Shown here: piece after piece, positions 23,253 through 34,459 of the stretch
Position numbering within the stretch: position 1 is the first letter of the stretch
How the letters are laid out: each line of letters starts with the position of its first letter
Origin: Numenius arquata
Lineage: Eukaryota; Chordata; Aves; Charadriiformes; Scolopacidae
Reading direction: 5' to 3'
Assembly (NCBI RefSeq): GCF_964106895.1
Contig: NC_133615.1
Span: 9,482,501 to 9,546,500 of the forward strand
Length of the DNA stretch: 64,000 nucleotides
Program-made: the position numbers and the translations under genes
The notes under the pieces: model-generated
What the model was told of the DNA's origin: nothing
Databases searched by the model: none
Seen by the model: the letters and a program-made list of their open reading frames with translations, nothing else

Positions 23253-25190
23253 AATCATAGAATCATAGAATATCTCGAGTTGGAAGGGACCCATAAGGAT
23301 CATCAAGTCCAACTCCCTGCTCCTTGCAGGACTGCCTAAAACTAAACCATATGACTAAGAGCGTCGTCCAGGCACTCCTTGAATTCTGACAGGCTTGGTG
23401 CCATGAACACTTCCCTGGGGAGCCTTTTCCAGTGACTGACCACCCTCTCGATGAAGAACCTTTTCAACCTTTTCCTAATGTCCAATCTGAACTTCCCCTG
23501 ACGCAGCTTTAAGCAATTTTGTCGTGTCCTATCGCTGGTCACCAGAGAGAGATCAGCACCTCCCCCTCTGCTGCCCCCCTTGAGGAAGTTGTAGACTTCT
23601 ATGAGGTCACCTCTCAGCCTTGTCTTCTCTAAACTGAACAAACCAAGTGACCTCATAAGCCTTGCCCTTGAGACCTTTCACCATCTTGGTCGCCCTCCTC
23701 TGGGCACACTCTAATAGTTTGGGACATTTGCCAGCTTCCAGTCGACTAGGACCTCTCCAGACTCCCAAGACCATTGAAAAATAATGGAGAGGTCCTGTGA
23801 TAACATCGGCCGGTTCTTTCAGCACCCTGGGGTGAATCCCATCGGGCCCCATAGACTTATGGGCATCCAGCTGGAGCAGCAAGTCTCAAACAACTTCAGA
23901 GCGAGAGTTTATCATTCCCCAAGTCTTGGTCTTCCAACACAGGATTCCGAGGGTCCCAGGGCCCATCATCAGTGTTGAAGACAGAGGCGAAAAAGGCATT
24001 AAACATCTCCGCTTTGTCTACATCCCTATTTGTGAAGTGACTGACCCCATCAAGCAATGGACCAATGTTATCTCTGATTCTCCTTTTGCTATTAGGATAT
24101 TTTAAAAAGCCCTTTTTTCTGTCCTTCACAGTGCTGGCCAGCTTGAACTCTAATCGAGCTTTGGCAGCACGATTTTTCTCCCTACAGCAGCAAACAGCAT
24201 CTCTGTAGTCCTCCCGTGTCGTCTGTCCTTGCTTCCAATGTCCATACACTTTCCTTTTCTGCCTAAGTTCTAGAAGAAGATCCCTGCTCAGCCAAGCTGG
24301 CCTTCTGCCCTGCTTGCTTGACTTCTGACACTTTGGAATTGCCTGCTCCTGTACTCTTAAGAGATAGCTCTTAAAAAGTGACTAGCATTCATGGACCCCA
24401 ATACCTTCAAAAGCAGATTCCCAGGGGACCTTACTAACTAGCTCCTTCAGCAGCCCAAAGTCTGGTCTCCCTGTATCCAGGGTCGAAGTTTTGCTGGCAG
24501 TTTTTCTCCTATCGCCAACAATTTGAAACTCAACTACTTCGTGTTCACTGTGACCAAGACAGCCACCAATCACCACTTTGCCCACGAGTCCCTCTCTGTT
24601 TACAAACAACAAATTGATTGTTGAAGAGGGCATCTTTCCTTAGTCGGCTCTCTTAGTACCTGCACCAAGAAGTTATCTTCAACGTGCTTCAGGAATTTCC
24701 TGGACCTGTTTGTGTCTGCTGTATGATATTCCCAGCTGATATCTGGGAAGTTAAAATCACCCATAAGGACAAGGGCAGCTGATCTAGAGATATCCTTTAA
24801 TTCCTTGCAGAATAATTCATCAATCTCATTGTCCTGGCTGGGTGGTTGATAGTAGACTCCCACAACAACATCCACTTTATTTGTTTTCCCCTTAATCCTT
24901 ACCCAGAGGCTCTCAACCGTTTCATCACCAACTGCAAGCGCCATACAATCCAACCCCTCCCTTATACACAGCGCCAACCCCCCCACATCACCTGCCCTGC
25001 CTATCCCTCCCGAAGAGCGTATAACCGTCCATTATGGCACACCAGTCACAAGACTCATCCCATCAAGTTTTGCTTATGTCAATGATGATGTAGCTCTGGG
25101 ACTGGGCCAAAGCTTCTAGCTCCTCTTGTTTATTCATCATGCTGCGTGCATTAGTATAGCGACATTTCAAATGACGTGACAATAAATGTT
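23253..25190 (-). mobile_element. CR1 LINE with internal deletion
   Basis: The 3' tail (atcatagaatcatag) is at 23253. Minus-strand pieces in order are endonuclease (24600-24986: VESLWVRIKGKTNK, LMGDFNFPDISWEYH), GHSEHEVVEF (24382-24633), the linker (LEFKLASTVKDRKKGF) and the RT start (HKSMGPDGIHPRVLKE). It then jumps at about 23720 to the C-terminal RRATKMVKGLKGK and the 3'UTR. The RT catalytic core (motifs A and C) is missing. Confidence 0.88.
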
Positions 25191-25549
25191 TCATACTCAT
25201 TAAAATGGAGGTGGAGTAGAATGCAGTATATAGTACCTCAAAATTAACCTTCTACAGTCTTTTATTTTCAAAATAATCAAAAGAAGCCTGAATTTATATC
25301 TATACATCCCATTTTCCCTCCATTGGTAAGATTTCTACACTTCAGGAAAAAAGTATGATTACCACTTCAGCTCTCACTAAATACTCATGTAATTTGTAAT
25401 TCAAACATGAAATGAGTAAAGCAGTTGGAAAAGTGATAGTGTTCTGACACAGTGTTCTGGTGGCACAAGCTCTGGAACTGTTGGTTCCCCTCCCCACCAA
25501 TATTTCATACATTCACTATTTGGAAAAAAGCTAGCTGTTCTTTTTATTT
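25191..25549. other. SMARCA2 intron, no element recognised
   Basis: AT-rich sequence between two CR1 pieces. Confidence 0.45.
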
Positions 25550-26035
25550 GTATTCGTTTGTGCCCATTGCCTGTTGTCCTGTCACTGAGAAGAGTCCGGC
25601 TTCATTTTCTTTACTTCCTCCCGTCAGGTATTTAGACACATTGAGAAGATCCCCCCTGAGCCTTCTCTTCTCCAGGCTAAACAATCCCAGCTGTCTCAGC
25701 CTCTTCCTTATGTCAGATGCTCCAATCCCTTAATTATCTTAGTGGCCCTTTATTGGACTCACTCTAGTATGTCTATTTCTTTCTTGTAGTTGGAAGCCCA
25801 GAACTGAACACAGTACTCCAGATGAAGTCTCATCAGTGCTGGTATAGGCTCAGTTGACTCTGATGCCTCCCTTGACAGAGCTTGTTCCTCCTCAGTTGTT
25901 TCCAGGGCACTATACCTGTTCTGTAATTGCAGATCTGCAGGCAGAGAAGGAGTCTTCCTTCGGTTGCCAGAAGTCACAAGTTTCAGGTCTTCCCTGGCAT
26001 GGGAGTCTCCATCTACTGGTCACATGATAATTTGG
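25550..26035 (-). mobile_element. CR1 LINE fragments (ORF2 end joined to ORF1 piece)
   Basis: 25550-25845 is the minus-strand CR1 C-terminal region (HLEYCVQFWASNYKKEIDIL). From 25846 the sequence switches to an ORF1-like piece (cagatctgcaggcagagaag) that also occurs at about 50057 in another minus-strand CR1. The join implies an internal deletion of most of ORF2. Confidence 0.75.
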
Positions 26036-26126
26036 GTTGTGAATTAAGGAATAGGGCTGAGTGTGGCTTGAAGGTTTGCTTGACATAACTAAGCCACTCT
26101 TAGTATAAGCATGAGTTAGCAAATAC

Positions 26127-26525
26127 TGTGAGGGTTTTGTTTTTTAGGCACGTATGCATGTAGCCATTGTATAGGTCAGCACAAATGTAACTTTGTAAGA
26201 GGAAATTGTCCCTGAGAACAGGATGCTATAGGACAATGTAACCTTGTAGAAAGAACTTATCTCTGAGAACAGTGGGCCCCAAGACCAATGAGACATATAG
26301 AACCAGTCACTATGACAATGAATTCTCGGAAATATAATGAATATGTTAATTAGTTCTCGGAAATCACATAAATATGTATGTATAGTGTGTATATATGTTG
26401 TTAAACTAACTCTGCCTGGCGTGCACATTTGGAGGAGCGATCCCCTGTGCGTCCAGCGCTGCAATAAAGAATACCTGCTTAATAGTCATCCTGACTATTG
26501 AGTCCTGATTTCGGCCTTTCACGGC
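26127..26525 (+). mobile_element. LTR (family D), probably solo
   Basis: Starts near tgtgagggttttg and ends cctttcacggca. A poly-A signal AATAAAG lies at 26463-26469 and two copies of ttctcggaaat(a/c) occur near 26320-26370. It sits against a CR1 3' tail at 26526. The left boundary is uncertain and no clear target duplication was found. Confidence 0.6.
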
Positions 26526-26600
26526 ATCAGTTGGAAGGGTCCTCAGTAGGTCATCTAGTCCAACCTCCTCCTCAAAGCAGGGTCAGCTACCAGGTTGCTC
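26526..26600 (-). mobile_element. CR1 3' end scrap
   Basis: tcagttggaagggtcctcag and catctagtccaacctcc are the reverse complement of the conserved CR1 3'UTR. Confidence 0.7.
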
Positions 26601-26728
26601 AGAGCTTTATGCGCCTCTGAGCACAGCCTCTAAATGTACCTCCCTTGCATCATTTGCAAGCTTTTGCCTCTGCAGGCTCTCTCAAGACCATCTCCTGCCC
26701 ATCCTCCCCCATGCTACACAGCTGTATT

Positions 26729-27155
26729 GGGAGCCTTGCGGAAGACATTGTATTCGAGGAGTTAGGGATCTTGAACAGGCTGACTGCTCTATTGGGGCTT
26801 GTACTTGGGGCTTGTACTTAGGGCTTGAGAAGCCCGTACGTTAGTAATATAATCTGTAATTTAGAATATATCTTTGGTAAAGGTAAACTGTACGGGGATC
26901 AAGGGGTGGAATGTAGAGATCCTGACTGAGAAACGTTGCACATTTAGGAGTTGGTAATCCACATAACAGTTAATGGGAGTAGGCCCAGGCCTGTGATGTG
27001 CTGCACGTACAGCTTGGCTTTCAGGCCTGTGTTGTTTTGCACAAACTCCTTGGCTGCAAGATAAACTCAGCCAGCTCATTGTAACAGAGGAGCCTGCAGG
27101 CAGCTCCCACTTGGTACCGGTGACTATGCCGCCTCGCCTTTATCTAACAGTGCAG
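26729..27155 (+). mobile_element. LTR-like sequence (family E)
   Basis: Starts TGTATTGGGAGCCTTGCGG, shared with 7373. A plausible end is tttatctaaca at about 27151. It includes a duplicated tgtacttggggct unit (near 26800). It lies about 190 bp from the SMARCA2 exon at 27342. Confidence 0.55.
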
Positions 27156-27272
27156 CAACAAGTTCTCATGAGAATATCCTTTAGGAATAGAATTGTTTTC
27201 TTGTAAGGAAATTATATCATAGCTTGCGGTCTTAAGCAGTCTCAAGCTGCTCTCAAACTGCACTGTTGCCTA

Positions 27273-27569
<297 letters not shown>

Positions 27570-27912
27570 CTATTAAGCAAAGAATATGGAATGATGCATA
27601 AGGTAACTGTTCTACACAAATCACTCCCTGCTTAAAGGACACTGTAATGTTGGGTTTTATTAGCATAACAAAAAGAAGTGCTCAAGCTACAGCCCAGCCG
27701 ATTATCCTTCTTGGGAGTTCATCAGACTCAGGCAGGCAAACTGGAGGGAAACAAATATGTGCATGCTCTGTACAATGTGAATGCAGTAAGTCAAGCACTT
27801 CTTGAAAGCATGTGCAGTAAGTGACCAAGATAGGCCACAGTATGTAATTCTTCTCTGCCACTCAGAGTTCATGGCCTTTCAGGCCAGAAAGGAACCCTGA
27901 AGTGGAACAACT
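27570..27912. other. SMARCA2 intron with possible ancient CR1 trace
   Basis: Mostly unique. 27868-27900 (ttcaggccagaaaggaaccc) resembles the 3' end of very old CR1 families, but is too short to be sure. Confidence 0.4.
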
Positions 27913-28038
27913 CTCTAGTCCAGATACAAGAACAGAGGCAATGATATAGCTAGGTATATATTATAAAGTCCAGATATAAACCTGTGTATCTAAAGCAAAC
28001 CACTATTTCTGAATATCTTAAATGCATTAGTAATTTTA
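27913..28038. repeat. Direct repeat, left copy
   Basis: About 126 bp (ctctagtccagatacaag onward) repeated in the same orientation at 42961-43086, at roughly 85% identity by eye. It is not CR1 or LTR sequence. The two copies flank the 15 kb block of mobile elements in this intron. Confidence 0.85.
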
Positions 28039-28385
28039 TGTATTGGGTCTGGCTAGAATGGAGTTAATTTTCTTCATATCAGCCTGTTGGGGGCTTGTCT
28101 GGGATGGTGCTGTGATATGGATTTGTCACCAAAAGAGTGTTGATAATGCAGAAATGTTTTGGCTATTGCTGAACAGTGCTTGCACACCATCAAGGCCTTC
28201 TCTGTTTCTCACTCTGCCCCCCCCAGGGAGTTGGCAGTGGACACAGCTGAGACAGCTGACCTGAATTGGCCAAAGGGATATTCCATGCCATATAACATCA
28301 TGTTCAACAATAAAAACTGGGGGACGAAGGGGGAGGGAAAGGGGGGGGGGGGGCACATATATGGGCGTTGTCTTCCAAGGAAGAG
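28039..28385 (+). mobile_element. LTR (family A), 3'-truncated
   Basis: Starts TGTATTGGGTCTGGC and follows the family A LTR through the cagctgacctgaattggcc region and caataaaaactggg. It ends after a 13-G run (28341-28353) near 28385, where a minus-strand CR1 tail begins. Confidence 0.85.
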
Positions 28386-29400
28386 TAGAGTAGAATAGAA
28401 TAGAATAGTTCCAGTTGGAAGGGACCTACAACGATCATCTAGTCCAACTGCCTGACCACTTCAGGGCTGACCAAAACTTAAAGCATCTTATTAAGGGCAT
28501 TGTCCAAATGCCTCTTAAACACTGACAGGCATGGGGCATCGACCTCCTCTCTAGGAAGCCTGTTCCAGTGTTTGACCACCCTCTCGGTAAAGAAATGCTT
28601 CCTAATATCAAGTCTGAACCTTGGCTCTGTAACCTTCCTGCGAAGCCTGACCTCGCTTCCAGAGATCATACAATTTCTTTTTCCGCCCGAGTTCCAAGAG
28701 GAGTTCCCTATTCAGCCAAGTTGGTCTTCTGCCTTGCTTGCTTGACTTTTGACACCATGGGATTGCCTGGTCCTGTGCTTTTAAAAGGTGGTTCTTAAAG
28801 AATGACCAGCACTCGTGGATTCCTAAGCCCTCAAAAGCAGATTCCCAGGGTACACTGCTAAGTAGCTCCCCAAGTAGCTTAAAGTTTGCTCTCTTGAAAT
28901 GCAGGGTAGCAACTCTGCTGTCCTTTTTTCTCATTACACTGAAAATTTTAAACACAACCATTTTGTGATCACTTGTGGCCAAGACAGCCACCTACCATCA
29001 CATCTCCTACGAGTCCATCTCTAGTCACAAATAGCAAGTCTAGGAGGGCATCTTTCCTAGTTGGCTCACTGAATACTTGTGACAAGAAATTTTCTTCCAC
29101 AAACTTCAGAAATTTCACAGGTTTGCTTGTCGCAGCAGGATGGTATTCCCAGTTGATGTCTGGGAAGTTGAAATCTCCCACAAGGACAAGGTCTACCGAT
29201 CTAGAGATTTCTCCTAATTGCCTATAGAATAACTCATCAGTGTTAACATCCTGGTTGGGCGAACGATAGTAGACATCCACTACATCACCTGCTTTGTTTT
29301 CCATCCCCCTAATCCTCACCCAGAGGCTCTCAACCATATCACTGCTAACTTAAACACTCTTAACATCTTAAACACTGACAGGCATGGGGGCATCGACCAC
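28386..29400 (-). mobile_element. CR1 LINE with internal deletion
   Basis: The 3' tail (tagaatagaatag) is at 28390. Minus-strand code then gives the C-terminal RFRLDIRKHFFTERVVKHWN, followed directly by the linker and endonuclease (GLGIHECWSFFKNHLLKAQD; LVGDFNFPDINWEYH). The whole RT is deleted. A 35-bp piece (cttaaacactgacaggcatg) recurs at 29362-29400. Confidence 0.85.
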
Positions 29401-29404
29401 CTCA

Positions 29405-29745
29405 AGGTGATGTTTTAACAAGGAGCGAGAAAGCAACTGCTTTTCGAAAGCTTTTTGAAAGTGGCTTTTTGGAAATGTTTCCATCATTATGTGACTTTAT
29501 TGCCAAAAATGGTGCGTGTGACTTATAAAAACTCTCATATTCATAAACTTAAAAAACTTGGAAGCAGAATTTCCAAACCTGTTTAGAAATCTTCCAAATG
29601 AAGAGTTTCAGTGGGTTTTGAACCCATTTGTTAAAAACATAAAAATGCAACACCTTCCAAGTAGTTTGCAAGAACAACTGATTGACATCATGGAAGATGG
29701 AAATTTACTAGCCATATTTCAAGAAGAACCTTTGCATAATTAGTG
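29405..29745 (+). pseudogene. hAT-transposase-like fragment (ZBED/SCAND3-like)
   Basis: One frame reads FRKLFESGFLEMFPSLCDFI (about 29437-29497). Another (29558-29743) reads LEAEFPNLFRNLP, then WVLNPFVKN, LPSSLQEQLIDIMEDG. The FP-x-L ... NPF ... L-EQLIDI pattern is typical of the C-terminal half of hAT-family transposases and the vertebrate proteins derived from them. It has a frame change and stops, no start of its own and no terminal inverted repeats that I could find. It is probably a decayed transposon or a retrocopy of a transposase-derived gene. Confidence 0.55.
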
Positions 29746-30395
29746 AATGGGAGTGATAAATGTGTTAAAGGAGAAGCTGCTGCCCGAGCATTCACACACC
29801 ATTCATGGTGGTGTGCGCACACACACACACACTTACTCTCAGGCATGCTTCCTCCTTCTTCAGGCTCGACTCTGGGTTTCCCACGCAGAGTCTCAGGTGT
29901 TGGATTTTATAAAATAATTAATTTAATTGAAAGGTACAGCAGCAAGAACAGCCCATGCTGGGTGCCTCCAAAGAGAGGTATGCCGAACTAAGAAATCCCT
30001 GGGCAATTATACCCTTGTGTTCTATACACCTGCCCCTCAAGCATTCTTCATGAGCTGTCCACGCGTCTATTAGTCCAATAGTGATTTTTGGTCTGGGGTT
30101 TTCTAACATCTAATTGGATTCTTTTTTTTGCGTCCAGGCAAGCAGGCTCTTATCTTGTTGATTTGCAGTTTCAGCTGAGGGTTGGAGCCTCCTTATCTTC
30201 TGGTTTACACTCCTTGTGCACCTGCACTTGCTGGCAGAACAGGGAGAACTGAAGAGTCCCAGACTTGGGAAAAACACTACCAAAACATCAGTGTGATATC
30301 AAAACACTTTCCCATACTAAAAGACTAAAGACAGCACTGTACCAGCTGCTGGGAAAATTACTAAGAAAAATAACTCTCTCGCGGCCTAAAGACTT
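29746..30395 (-). mobile_element. LTR-like sequence, minus strand
   Basis: Its right side (ctgtaccagctgctggg, then aataactctctc) matches the start region of the family A-like LTR at 52867-53398, read on the minus strand. The left side includes a CA microsatellite (29816-29831) and an AT-rich block that could be U5/R. Boundaries are approximate. Confidence 0.5.
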
Positions 30396-30507
30396 CAGCA
30401 AATCTAGCCACTCCTGCTAAGTAAAGCTAAGCAAACAGCATATATCACACCATATTATAACCCTAAGTAATTTATTCTAACTAAAATGTACTTATTTATG
30501 CTAAACT

Positions 30508-31490
30508 ATTTGTTCTCTTTAACATCTTCATCAATGATCTGGACGAGGGGATCGAGTGCACCCTCAGTAAGTTTGCAGATGACACCAAGTTAGGTGGGAG
30601 TGTGGACCTGCTGGAGGGTAGAAAGGCTTTGCAGAGGGATCTGGACAGGCTGGATCGATGGGCCAAGGCCAATGGGATGAGGTTCAATAAGGCCAAGTGC
30701 CGGGTCCTGCACTAGGGTCACAACAGCCCCAGGCAGCGCTACAGGCCTGGGGCAGAGTGGCTGGAGAGCTGCCTGGCAGAAAAGGACCTGGGGGTGTTGG
30801 TTGACTGCAGGCTGAACGTGAGCCAGCAGTGTGCCCAGGTGGCCAAGAAGGCCACCAGCATCCTGGCCTGTATCAGGAACAGCGTGGTGAGTAGGACTCG
30901 GGAGGTGATCGTCCCCCTGTACTGGGCACTGGTGAGGCCCCACCTCGAGTACTGTGTCCAGTTTTGGGCCCCTCACTGCAAGAAAGCCATTGAGGTGCTG
31001 GAGCGGGTCCAGAGGAGGGCAACAAAGCTGGTGAGGGGTCTGGAGAGTAAGCCTTATGAGGAGAGGCTGAGGGAGCTGGGATTGTTCAGCTTAGAGAAAA
31101 GGAGGCTGAGGGGAGACCTTATTGCTCTCTACAACTCCCTGAAAGGAGGTTGTAGAGAAGCGGGGATTGGTCTCTTCTCCCAAGTCACAGGCGATAGGAC
31201 AAGAGGAAATGGCCTCAAGTTGCGCCAGGGGAGGTTCAGGTTGGATATTAGGAAAATTTTTTACACTGAAAGGGTTATTATTAATGGGCTGCCCAGGGAA
31301 GTGGTTGAGGCACCATCCCTGGAGGTTTTCAAAAGATGGGTTAACATAGTGCTTAGAGACATAGTTTAGTGATGGGGGGGTGGGGGAGGGTTTGTATGGT
31401 TTTCTTTTGGTTTTTTTATCAGAGTTAGGTTGATGGTTGGACTAGATGATCTTAAAGGTCCCTTCCAACCTAGACGATTCTATGATTCTA
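30508..31490 (+). mobile_element. CR1 LINE 3' part
   Basis: 5'-truncated at the RT (LFNIFINDLDEGIECTLSKF on the plus strand), FADDTKLGG, then 30794-31369 open: LNVSQQCAQVAKKATSILAC, RRATKLVRGLESKPYEERL. The 3'UTR ends ggttggactagatgatc and gattctatgattcta. It is the same subfamily as the 14231 and 60541 copies. Confidence 0.92.
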
Positions 31491-31855
31491 AACAACTAAT
31501 ATCCCTCAACAAAATGAGTATCATGATTTAATAAGCACAGCCAATGATGCACTTCTTCCATTTGGATCTACGCATCTTTGTGAGTTTTCTTTTCCATATA
31601 TATATTTATATATATAATATTCCATATAATAATTTTTAGTGAGAGCAAAAATTTTTATTATATCATTAATAAATAAAATTTTAAAATTATTTTTGAAATA
31701 TTTATATCATCTTTATATCTTTTTTTGTATTTTTAAAATATATATAATATATTAGCACAGTAGTATATGCATATCATTTATAAATAAATAAACACATATA
31801 TTGGGAGTATGTGCTCAAAATTTTTTGTACTGATGGGGGACATGATCAGAAAAGT
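31491..31855. other. AT-rich intronic sequence
   Basis: Dominated by TATATA/AAATA stretches (31590-31800). No gene was seen. Confidence 0.6.
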
Positions 31856-32810
31856 TTGGAGATCACATATCTTTTACATCTAGCACTGCCATCCATGGGT
31901 GTGTGGCTGCTTGCAGAGTAGCTGTTAAGGTTGCAATGTTTGGTACAGCGGCTGTTAACGGGGCTCTATTAGCATTTAGGTGGCGATAACCAACTGTTAA
32001 ATGCCACCTCCCATCTGGTTTCCGAAGGGGCCAGACAGGAGAGTTATATGGGGAGTGGGTTCTGGAGATAATTTGTCATTTCTCCAAATCAGCTATGACA
32101 CCAGAAATTCCATTTCGTGCTGCAGCAGAAATTGGGTATTGTGATACATTAGTAATCTCTGAACTGGGGAGCACAGGGACTGCGTGGAGCACCCGCACTG
32201 TGGCCTCCTGGTGTCTGCCCGGGTTGGTGTTTGAGCCAAAGGATCACACGCTGCCGTCCGGCAGGTACCAGGTCCGGCCGTTTAAAACATCGAAACCTAA
32301 AATATTTTCATTATGATCTTTAATTGCAAGGCGAGTAGACGTCATGCGCTTCTCTCCAGGGAGCCATAAATTGACCTTGGCAGTTCAGCACACAACAGTC
32401 ATCCTGTTCACACCGGTCATTTTAACTCTTTGCCGTCCAGACCGCACACCCAGCTTCTTGGCATCTTTTTGTGTTAGTACTGAAATTTGTGCTCCCGTAT
32501 CAAAAAATTCACCAGTTGCCTTTGAGGGCCAACTGGAATTAAGATGTTTGGGCCATCATCATTTATCCACTGATAAGCCTCCACTGTCCAGACAGGCAGA
32601 CCCAATTGCCTTCCGGACATCACTCATTTTTTGACTTCATGTCCTGCAATTCCTCCCTAGGTGGGAGAAAGGGATTATCTTCCTTTGTAGAAGCTGAAAT
32701 ACGCTCCTTGCTTTCACTGTTATCTGGAATGTTTCTGGAACGCGTCGATCAGACTCAAGATAGTGCCAGTAGGCTGACCTTGAATCCCGGCTCGGGGAAC
32801 GCCTAGGGCT
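31856..32810 (-). pseudogene. ERV gag end-protease-RT start relic
   Basis: On the minus strand, about 32500 down to 31860 reads through a retroviral aspartic protease (FFDTGAQISVLTQKDAKKLG) and a pro-pol linker to the RT fingers (VWPLRKPDGRWHLTVGYRHL) and AVLDVKDV (motif A start). Three TGA stops interrupt it, so it does not show as a long open frame. 32520-32810 is probably decayed gag. The RT start resembles that in the 2836 pol relic, so the two may be related. The element is cut at both ends. Confidence 0.72.
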
Positions 32811-33154
32811 AATGCATTCCTCCACAATTCATTCCTCCCTTGGAGGCTCTGATCTCCCAACTGTAAGGGCTGTACAATCAAACCCTTACATACAGTGCAA
32901 CTCCTCCACCTCCCCTGCCCTGCCTATCCCTCCTGAACAGCATGTAGTCCTCCATTCCAGCACTCCAGTCATGGAACTCATTCCACCAAGTCTCACTAAT
33001 ACTAATGATACCATGGCTCTGGGAATGGATCAACACTTCCAGTTCATTCTGTTTGTTTCTCATACTGCGTGCGTTGGTGTACAGGCATTTCAGATGTGAT
33101 GATGATGATCCCGAAATCCCCCCGGAAAGTCCCTTGGGGGGAACGTTAAGATCT
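32811..33154 (-). mobile_element. CR1 LINE endonuclease fragment
   Basis: The minus strand reads HLKCLYTNARSMRNKQNELE, SETWWNEFHDWS and YMLFRRDRQGRGGGGVAL: the N-terminus of CR1 ORF2 only. Both ends are abrupt; the ERV gag begins at about 33155. Confidence 0.85.
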
Positions 33155-33705
33155 TGGGGAGATCTACACATTCACCCAGAAATAACTAAGGAAACAATGG
33201 TAAAGTTTTGTTATTTTATCTGCCCTGAATATAATTTGCAAAAAGGTTTTAGATGGCCTCCTCTTTGGTCAGATGATGTTAGTCTTTGTCAGTGTTTATA
33301 CTTATACTTGAACGACACTGAGAAAGGACTTCTTGAAAAAGAATGTGGGGAAATATGGTTAAGAGCGCCACCAACAGGAATTTATGTGATCAGAGGGATT
33401 CTCTTCTCAGAGGGAAATAAGGGAGAGTCAGAAAATTGGGGGGGGGGGGGGGAGGGGACAGAGAAGGAGACGTGGGATGTTCTTCAGTGTCTTCTCCCGC
33501 CTTATCACCGAGCCCCTCCAGGTCCAGGGGACCCAGGAGTGGCTGCTGGGCCTTTATACCCCCAAATCCCAGATCAAGAAATTCAGGGAGAAACTGTCTC
33601 TATAGCCCGTCTTAAAGAAGACAACAGTGGAGGGGAGGATGGGCAAGAGATTATGTCCCCATCTAGAACTAGAAGGGGGACACAATATGAAGCACCAAGG
33701 GTGCC
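33155..33705 (+). pseudogene. ERV gag, matrix part (5'-truncated)
   Basis: Frame with WGDLHIHPEITKET, ICPEYNLQKGFRWPPLW and LYLNDTEKGLLEKE, a helical matrix-like segment, then a Gly run from 15 G (33438-33452) and a proline-rich linker (PPYHRAPPGPGDPG). The upstream part of the open frame, back to 33005, is CR1 antisense and not gag. Cut at 33705 by an LTR insertion. Confidence 0.7.
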
Positions 33706-34454
33706 TGTCCTGGTTTGAGGTAAAACAGAATTAATTTTCTGTTCAGTAATTTTACTTTTTTAGCTGGGCCTCTTCTAACTAAACTCTGAAATTAACGGCA
33801 TATTGTTCAGAAACTGCTTGCTCTCACAGTGATAAGACCTGATAATACCAAGGAATGGTGTGCAGAGAGGCCCTTGCTTATACTTATTGCTATAACAACC
33901 AAGGTCAGGTAAATTTGTTATTTGCACCATTGGAGGGTCGGAAACGGAAAAGCGTAGAGGGGGTCACACCTGTGGGGAGGAGTGGACAGGACAGGTGACC
34001 CAAAACTGACCAACAGGGTATTCCATCCCATCTGCATCATGCTCAGTATAAAAGCTGAGGGATCAAAGGGTCATCTCTCTTCCTTCAATGGCCGACATCT
34101 GAGGAGGACCCTGTCTGTTCATCTGCCTTTGATCCCGATCCGAGCAATCCTGAGTCCAGATCTGGAATCCAGCTCCTGTCCATCACCGAGTCCAGCCTGG
34201 GACTTTCCCCTGTGCCTGCTGGTGACGTGATCGTCATCCTGGGAGCTTGATACGGTTTTGTATATACTGTATATTTTTTTCCCCCTCTTTTCCCTTTTTT
34301 TTATTATTTATTATTTCATTATTTATTAATATTTTCATTAAAGTAGTTTAGTTTTTTCTAAACTCATAAATCTCTTTTATCTCTTCCTCTCCTCTCTTTT
34401 CCTTGGGGGGGGCATCTGTTGCTCTGATTGGTTAATCTGGTCAAAACCACGACA
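33706..34454 (+). mobile_element. Solo LTR (family C), copy 2, inside gag
   Basis: TGTCCTGG...CCACGACA, 749 bp, flanked by the exact 5-bp duplication GTGCC (33701-33705 and 34455-34459). A TATAAAA box lies at 34047-34053. It inserted into the ERV gag in the same orientation, after that ERV was already in the genome. Confidence 0.93.
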
Positions 34455-34459
34455 GTGCC

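Noticed and set aside
33005..33718. A 237-codon open frame as a complete gene
   Set aside because: Its first third is antisense CR1 endonuclease and the rest is ERV gag; the fusion is accidental and runs into an LTR.
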